DNA from: an uncultured Christensenella sp.
GTDB taxonomy: Bacteria; Bacillota; Clostridia; Christensenellales; UBA1750
Assembly: GCA_905193155.1 (NCBI GenBank)
Contig: CAJJNQ010000005.1
Span: 26,895-90,894, forward strand
Length of the DNA: 64,000 nucleotides
Direction of reading: 5' to 3'
A program made the position numbers and the translations under genes. Under the pieces are notes generated by a model. The model did not search any database. It worked only from the letters and a program-made list of their open reading frames with translations, and was not told where the DNA came from. This document shows positions 59,689 through 64,000 of this stretch, piece by piece; position 1 is the stretch's first letter; each line of letters begins with the position of its first letter.

Positions 59689-60342
59689 TTAGGCCACACT
59701 CCCTTCCGCATCGTTTTCCGCATTTTTCGCCCTGCGGCGCTTGTCGATTCTGCCCATGACGGTGTTGAACGCCACCATCACAAGGCCAAGGGTGATGTAG
59801 CCGCCGGGCGCCAGCACGAACAGCAGCACGCCGGGATAGTTCGCACCCAGCACCGGGAAACCGAGCAGCGTGCCGGAACCGATCAGCTCGCGCACCGCGG
59901 AGATCAGCGTCAGCGACACAGTAAAGCCCAGCCCCATGCCCAGGCCGTCCGTCATGGAGGCCAGCGGACCGTTCTTGGACGCGAAGGCTTCCGCGCGGGC
60001 GAAGATGATGCAGTTGACAACGATCAGCGGGATAAACAAGCCGAGGCTCGATGCAAGATCGGGCAGGAAAGCGTTGAGCACCAACTGAACGATGGTGACA
60101 AAAGAAGCAATAACCACGATGAACGCAGGAATTCGCACCTTAGACGGTATGAAATTGCGCAGGAGCGAGATGACCAGGTTGGAGCAAACCAGCACGAATG
60201 CCGTCGCAAGTCCCATGCCCAGACCGTTGAGCACGCTGGTGGTGACCGCCAGCGTCGGGCACATGCCCAGCACCAGCCGGAAGGTCGGGTTTTCCGTGAT
60301 GATGCCGTTGAAGAATATCTTTTTGAGATCCTGTTTGGCCAC
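59689..60342 (-). CDS. rnfE: Rnf complex subunit RnfE
   Basis: A 217-aa membrane subunit, six helices, related to RnfA and NqrD. Motifs: FFNGIITENPTFRLVLGMCPTLAVT with the conserved Cys, and FIPLIVVNCIIFARAEAFASKNG with the second. Its stop codon abuts the rnfA start directly. The C-terminal tail is charged. With RnfA it forms the membrane channel for electrons between cytoplasmic and outer flavins. Confidence 0.96.
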   Translation of the reverse strand: MAKQDLKKIFFNGIITENPTFRLVLGMCPTLAVTTSVLNGLGMGLATAFVLVCSNLVISLLRNFIPSKVRIPAFIVVIASFVTIVQLVLNAFLPDLASSLGLFIPLIVVNCIIFARAEAFASKNGPLASMTDGLGMGLGFTVSLTLISAVRELIGSGTLLGFPVLGANYPGVLLFVLAPGGYITLGLVMVAFNTVMGRIDKRRRAKNAENDAEGSVA

Positions 60343-60360
60343 GATGAACGCCTCCCTTCT

Positions 60361-60906
60361 TTAGTTCAGCCCGGCAGCGCAGTCCAGCGCCTCGTTGACA
60401 GCATTGGTCACTGCCGTGGAGGTGATGGTGGCCGCCGTGATGGCGTTGATTTCGCTATCGCCCGCTTCACCGGTCTTGATGACCGAAAGCGTGCCGGATT
60501 TGCCGGTGAACTGGCCGTAGAACTTCTCCTCCGCCGCCCGTGCGCCCAGGCCCGGGGTTTCGGAATGCGTGCCGATGCGCACACCGGTGACAACGCCGTC
60601 CTTGACGCCAACGGTGAGCTGAATGTCGCCGCCAAAGCCCTTGGCTGTGACCGACATGGCGTAGCCGCAGGGATTTCCCGCAGCGTCCAGCCCTCGATAG
60701 CACTCCTGCACGTTGCCGCCATCGGTCAGCTGCACTTCTTCAAAGGAGACGGCCTCTTCCAGCACGGCTTTTCTGGCCATTTCCTTCTGCTCGGCTTCCT
60801 GTCGGGCGATGGGGTCCTTGGTCACAGTGTACGCCGCGCCCAGGCACAAACCGGCGATCACCATCAGGATGGTCAAACGGAGAGCGATCTTGCAAATGTC
60901 ACGCAT
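60361..60906 (-). CDS. rnfG: Rnf complex subunit RnfG
   Basis: A 181-aa subunit with one N-terminal membrane helix (RLTILMVIAGLCLGAAYTV) and an extracytoplasmic FMN-binding domain. The covalent FMN attachment site is the Thr in the motif ITAATITSTAVTNAV, and IGTHSETPGLGARAAEE is the usual FMN_bind sequence. It starts inside the end of rnfD (eight bases overlap). Attachment would need a flavin transferase (ApbE), whose gene is not in the window. Confidence 0.95.
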   Translation of the reverse strand: MRDICKIALRLTILMVIAGLCLGAAYTVTKDPIARQEAEQKEMARKAVLEEAVSFEEVQLTDGGNVQECYRGLDAAGNPCGYAMSVTAKGFGGDIQLTVGVKDGVVTGVRIGTHSETPGLGARAAEEKFYGQFTGKSGTLSVIKTGEAGDSEINAITAATITSTAVTNAVNEALDCAAGLN

Positions 60907-61813
60907 GACGCTTCACCTCCCCGTATTTGCGCGGCCGCGTGAATCGCTCGATCAGCGGTGCGGCGATGTTCATCAGCAGGATGGCGTAGGTCGTGCCTTC
61001 CGGATAAGCGCCCCAGCGGCGGATGGTATAGTTGATGATACCGATGCCCACGCCGTAGATCACGCGCCCCCAGGAAGTCACCGGACTGGTGACATAGTCG
61101 GTCGCCATGAAGAACGCGCCCAGCACCGTGCCGCCCAGCAGCACGGAATCCAGCACATTGCCCCCGCCGATCACGGTCAGCAGCGCCATGGTGCCCAGGT
61201 AGCTGAGCGGGATGCGCCAATCGATCACGCGGCGGATGAGCAGATATGCCGCGCCGATGAGCAGCGCCAGCGTCGAAACCTCGCCGATGCAGCCGCCAAT
61301 GCGGCCGATGAATGCCTGAAGATAGTCCACACTCCCCGCAAACTCCGAAGAAAGCGGCGTAGCCGAAGTCACTGCGTCCGCAACAAGCGGATAAGTGGTC
61401 ATCGCCGCCGGGAAGGACGCCAGCAAAAATGCGCGCCCCGCCAGCGCGGGATTGACGAAATTATCGCCCAGACCGCCAAAGACCTGTTTTGCGATACAGA
61501 TGGCAAAGACCGAACCCAGCACCGGCACATACCACGGCGTGCCTGCGGGCAGTGTCAGCGCCAGCAGCAGACCTGTCACGGCAGCGGAACCATCGTCGAT
61601 GGTCACGGGGCGCCTGAGCGCCTTTTCCATCAGAAATTCACTCAAAATCGCGGACGCCACGGAAAGCAGCACCGTAAGCAGCACACCGAATCCAAACCAA
61701 TAGACCGCAAAGATCACCGCCGGCAGCAGTGCCAGACAGACGTCCAGCATGATCCTACGCGTCGTCGCTCCGCTGCGCACATGGGGCGAAAGCGATACCG
61801 TAAGCTGACTCAT
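60899..61813 (-). CDS. rnfD: Rnf complex subunit RnfD
   Basis: A 304-aa membrane subunit with about ten helices, related to NqrB. The N-terminus LTVSLSPHVRSGATTRRIMLDV is typical. The covalent FMN threonine is expected in DAVTSATPLSSEF. GGLGDNFVNPALAGRAFLLASFP is also conserved. RnfD is thought to be the part that carries the coupling ion; whether H+ or Na+ is moved cannot be read here. It follows rnfC by 18 bases. Confidence 0.95.
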   Translation of the reverse strand: MSQLTVSLSPHVRSGATTRRIMLDVCLALLPAVIFAVYWFGFGVLLTVLLSVASAILSEFLMEKALRRPVTIDDGSAAVTGLLLALTLPAGTPWYVPVLGSVFAICIAKQVFGGLGDNFVNPALAGRAFLLASFPAAMTTYPLVADAVTSATPLSSEFAGSVDYLQAFIGRIGGCIGEVSTLALLIGAAYLLIRRVIDWRIPLSYLGTMALLTVIGGGNVLDSVLLGGTVLGAFFMATDYVTSPVTSWGRVIYGVGIGIINYTIRRWGAYPEGTTYAILLMNIAAPLIERFTRPRKYGEVKRHA

Positions 61814-61831
61814 GTTCTCTCTCCTCCCCTT

Positions 61832-63166
61832 TTACTGTTTCTTGCGCAGCGCCATGACCTGGCGCTTGGCGATGCGGATGGACGACGTGATGTTGCGGCG
61901 TGCAGGACAGACATAGGTGCAAGAACCGCACTCCATGCAGTCAAGCACGCTGTGGTGCTCCGCCGCCTGCCAATCGTTGCGCTCCACGTCATTGCACAGC
62001 TCAAACGGCATCAGGTGCATGGGACAGGCGCGCACGCAGCGACCGCACCGGATGCAATTGGTGAGCTTGCCGGGGTTGGTCTGCTCGCGGGTGAGCGCCA
62101 GCACGCCGCTGGTTCCCTTGACCACCGGCACGGAAAGATCGTACAGCGCAATGCCCATCATCGGGCCGCCGGAAACCACGCGATCCGCGTCGGGCTTCAA
62201 TCCACCGCAGAATTCCACCAATTCCTCCATGCGCGTGCCCACGCGCACGAGCAGGTTGCGCGGATGCTCCACCGCGCCGGTGACAGTGAGCACACGCTCG
62301 GTGACAGGGCGGCGCAGCACAGCGGAATCATAGGCCGCCGCCGCGGATGATACGTTGGCCACGACGCAGCCTGCGTCCATGGGCAGCTTCCCCGAAGGCA
62401 CCTGCCGTCCGGCCAGCACCTGAATCAGCTGTTTTTCAGACCCCTGCGGATATTTGACGGGCAGCACGCGGATTTCAACATTCGTGCCCTGCGCCGCCTG
62501 CCGCATGACCTCCGCCGCGTCGCGCTTGTTGGCCTCGATGCCTACGATGCACCGGGGGTTGCCCAAAATGCGCGCAAACAGGCGGATGCCGCCGATGATG
62601 CGCTTGCTCTGCTCGAGCATCAGCCGATGGTCGGCGGTCAAATAGGGCTCACATTCCGCGCCGTTGACAAGCAGGAAATCAATCTTCTTGTCCTTGGGCG
62701 GAGAGAGCTTGACATGCGCCGGAAACGCCGCGCCGCCCATGCCGACCAGACCGCCTTCAAGCACGGCGTTCAGCGCTTCTTCCGCCGTGATGGAATCCAG
62801 ATCGCGCGGTTCGGCCAGGCATTCTTCCGCCCATTCGTCCGCAAAGTCGTTCTCGATGGTGACGCAGGTAACCATGTTGCCGCCCACCACGAGATGCGGC
62901 GCAATCTCGGTCACCGTGCCGGAGATCGAAGCGTGCACCGGCGCGGAGACGAAGGAGCGCGTCTGCCCGATCTTCTGTCCACGCTTGACATGCTCGCCGA
63001 CCGCGACGCAGGGGACGCAGGGCGCGCCGATGTGCTGCGCCATCGGAATGCAGACGGTCTTAGGTGCGGTCATCGGCTCGACGGGAAGCGCTGCGGTGAG
63101 CCGCTTGCCCTCGCCGGAGCTGTGCAGCGGATGAATACCGCCGCGGAAAGTTCTTGCTGAAATCAT
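61832..63166 (-). CDS. rnfC: Rnf complex subunit RnfC
   Basis: A 444-aa cytoplasmic subunit that exchanges electrons with NAD(H) through FMN and two 4Fe-4S clusters. The N-terminal barrel domain has MAQHIGAPCVPCVAVGEHVKRGQKIG. The nucleotide/FMN region has GLVGMGGAAFPAHVKL and LLVNGAECEPYLTADHRLML. The SLBB part is near VTGAVEHPRNLLVRVGT. The clusters are CIRCGRCVRACP and CMECGSCTYVC. First gene of the operon, with GGAGGCC before the ATG. Confidence 0.96.
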   Translation of the reverse strand: MISARTFRGGIHPLHSSGEGKRLTAALPVEPMTAPKTVCIPMAQHIGAPCVPCVAVGEHVKRGQKIGQTRSFVSAPVHASISGTVTEIAPHLVVGGNMVTCVTIENDFADEWAEECLAEPRDLDSITAEEALNAVLEGGLVGMGGAAFPAHVKLSPPKDKKIDFLLVNGAECEPYLTADHRLMLEQSKRIIGGIRLFARILGNPRCIVGIEANKRDAAEVMRQAAQGTNVEIRVLPVKYPQGSEKQLIQVLAGRQVPSGKLPMDAGCVVANVSSAAAAYDSAVLRRPVTERVLTVTGAVEHPRNLLVRVGTRMEELVEFCGGLKPDADRVVSGGPMMGIALYDLSVPVVKGTSGVLALTREQTNPGKLTNCIRCGRCVRACPMHLMPFELCNDVERNDWQAAEHHSVLDCMECGSCTYVCPARRNITSSIRIAKRQVMALRKKQ

Positions 63167-63238
63167 AACTAAAGAAGGCCTCCTTCAGAGGTTTTGTTTC
63201 ACTATGCAGTACGGTTCTGCGCAATTTCGCTCTTCAGT

Positions 63239-63281
63239 ATCTTAGAACATTTTATAAAATTTTTCAACAACTGTTTGAAAA
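63239..63281 (-). promoter_or_regulatory. rnf promoter and candidate operator
   Basis: Minus strand TTGAAA (63262-63267), 17-base spacer, TAAGAT (63239-63244). The perfect inverted repeat TTTTCAA-N7-TTGAAAA (63261-63267 and 63275-63281) includes the -35 element and could bind a dimeric regulator. Confidence 0.6.
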
Positions 63282-63509
63282 GATAAAAAAGTAACGGTTG
63301 ATGATAGAAAAATAACAAAGCCACGCCAAAAAACAAAAAGGCAGCTTTCATGCCTTTTATCGTAGGAAAACGCCCGCTCCGGAACGCGGCAAGTCTCCAG
63401 CGTTCATCATACATTGTGGTTTTGAAGAGGCGCATCCCTTCCGCATCATTCGAATTTTCCTACCCCGCCGCACAGAATCGAGTTCCATAAGCGGATCGAC
63501 GCCAAACCG

Positions 63510-63539
63510 GGAAGCAAAAGGAGCGGCCGAAGCCGCTCC
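63510..63539 (-). terminator. Terminator of rsmI
   Basis: Perfect 8-bp GC-rich stem GGAGCGGC / GCCGCTCC with a four-base loop (63520-63539), followed on the minus strand by TTTTGCTTCC. Confidence 0.75.
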
Positions 63540-63563
63540 CTCTATAAACAGCAATGCAAAAAA

Positions 63564-64000
63564 CTATTCTTCTTTCTCGCCCTCAAGAAATGCCTGCACC
63601 TCCAGCGAAGCCTTATAGACCTCGTTGCGGGAAAAGCCGGGCAGCGCCGAAACCTGCTTGACCGCATCCTTCATCCGCAGGCCCTGAAAGAGCTTTTCCA
63701 GCAGCAGACCCTGTGCGGACACGCCCGCGACCTGCTCCTCCTCTTCGGGAAGATCATGCAGGTCGATGCACAGCACATATTCTCCCTTTTCGGCATTGGG
63801 ATTGGCCTCCAACGCGCTGAGCACCTCGTCGGCCGGGCCGCGCAGCGTCAGCTCGTGCAGCTTGGTCAGATCGCAGCTGAGCGAAAGGCGAGGGTTGAAT
63901 AGCGCCTCCCGCACATCCGCAATCAACCGCTTGACCCGGTGCGGTGATTCGTAGACCACAGCCACAGCCGCGCCGCATTTACGGATGCGCGCAAAGGCAT
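63564..64000 (-). CDS. rsmI: 16S rRNA (cytidine-1402-2'-O)-methyltransferase, C-terminal part
   Basis: The last 145 codons of a gene that starts beyond the window edge; the frame is open to base 63998. The segment VAVVYESPHRVKRLIADVREAL followed by RLSLSCDLTKLHELTLRGPADEVLSALE matches RsmI (YraL), which methylates C1402 of 16S rRNA with SAM. The C-terminus has the family helical tail, MKDAVKQVSALPGFSRNEVYKASLEV. The SAM-binding N-terminal half is outside the window. Where family members usually have R-E-L-T-K-x-H-E, this protein reads CDLTKLHE, a small deviation. Confidence 0.9.
   Translation of the reverse strand, partial: AFARIRKCGAAVAVVYESPHRVKRLIADVREALFNPRLSLSCDLTKLHELTLRGPADEVLSALEANPNAEKGEYVLCIDLHDLPEEEEQVAGVSAQGLLLEKLFQGLRMKDAVKQVSALPGFSRNEVYKASLEVQAFLEGEKEE

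Larger units (their letters stand above)
63167..63563. other. Intergenic region between rnfC and rsmI
   Basis: No convincing gene. It holds the rnf promoter (63239-63267) with an overlapping inverted repeat, an AT-rich stretch, and the rsmI terminator (63510-63539). A 77-codon hydrophobic open frame on the minus strand (63202-63435) covers the promoter and has no usable ribosome-binding site; I do not call it. Confidence 0.6.

Noticed and set aside
63202..63435. A 77-codon hydrophobic minus-strand frame upstream of rnfC
   Set aside because: It spans the predicted rnf promoter, its start codons have no spaced ribosome-binding site, and the hydrophobicity comes from an A/T-rich stretch.
1..64000. 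tRNA, rRNA, transposase, integrase, phage or CRISPR-Cas genes
   Set aside because: None was found on reading both strands. No T-loop-like GTTCGAATC with a paired acceptor stem and no IS-type inverted repeats were seen, including at the oppB junction.

Overview
The window looks like chromosomal DNA of a spore-forming, anaerobic Bacillota (Clostridia-type) with fairly high GC. The evidence is gene content: LPXTG pilins with sortases, a YunB-type sporulation protein, a six-gene Rnf complex, amino-acid fermentation genes, and typical RBS, -35/-10 and hairpin-plus-T-tract signals. I cannot name the genus. No rRNA, tRNA, CRISPR array, transposase or prophage gene was seen.

Layout. 2-328: the 3' end of guaA. 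492-6324 (-): an oppBCDFA peptide importer whose oppB lacks its 5' end. 6484-15609 (-): a sortase-assembled pilus operon of seven genes (coiled-coil protein, signal peptidase I, 1121-aa adhesin with 14 Cys/His repeats, major pilin, class C sortase, minor pilin, second sortase) with its own promoter. 15846-18303 (-): D-2-hydroxyacid dehydrogenase, a small zinc-ribbon protein and a GH27 alpha-galactosidase. 18581-20458 (+): asnA-dapF. 20507-22830 (-): a U32-like protein and glutamate dehydrogenase. 23036-28458 (-): an arylacetate fermentation operon, paaK-iorA-iorB-paaK-ACT. 28796-33686 (+): iron alcohol dehydrogenase, shikimate kinase, a Na+/solute symporter and a CBS-domain (CorC/HlyC) protein.

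33742-34455 (-): a YwaF-like membrane protein. 34615-40177 (+): recX-birA-P1 peptidase-acpS-nnrDE-mazF-yitT, a tightly packed run. 40244-45450: a sugar region with GH172 (-), L-fucose isomerase and a TIM-barrel isomerase (+), and a ManD-type dehydratase (-). 45652-48607 (+): small proteins, a flavin reductase and aspS. 48739-50397 (+): a strikingly AT-rich membrane protein with a zinc ribbon, probably acquired. 50468-52001 (-): yebC and yunB. 52108-54678 (+): a class A PBP. 54739-57989 (-): methyltransferase, tyrosine phosphatase and a propeller lipoprotein. 58113-63166 (-): rnfCDGEAB. 63564-64000 (-): the 3' part of rsmI.

How it fits together (inference). Imported peptides yield amino acids. 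Glutamate dehydrogenase links transamination to oxidative deamination. IorAB oxidises aryl-pyruvates to arylacetyl-CoA plus reduced ferredoxin, and PaaK-type ligases run in reverse could make ATP. Rnf would couple ferredoxin oxidation to NAD+ reduction and ion pumping, while the dehydrogenases dispose of reductant. Plant or host sugars (galactosides, fucose, arabinofuranosides or fructosides, mannonate) are a second carbon input. The pili suggest a host-associated or particle-attached life.

The most interesting points are the Cys/His-repeat pilus adhesin in an operon with its own signal peptidase and coiled-coil protein, the truncated oppB exactly at the edge of that operon, the AT-rich zinc-ribbon membrane protein, and candidate redox-operator palindromes at the alcohol dehydrogenase and rnf promoters.
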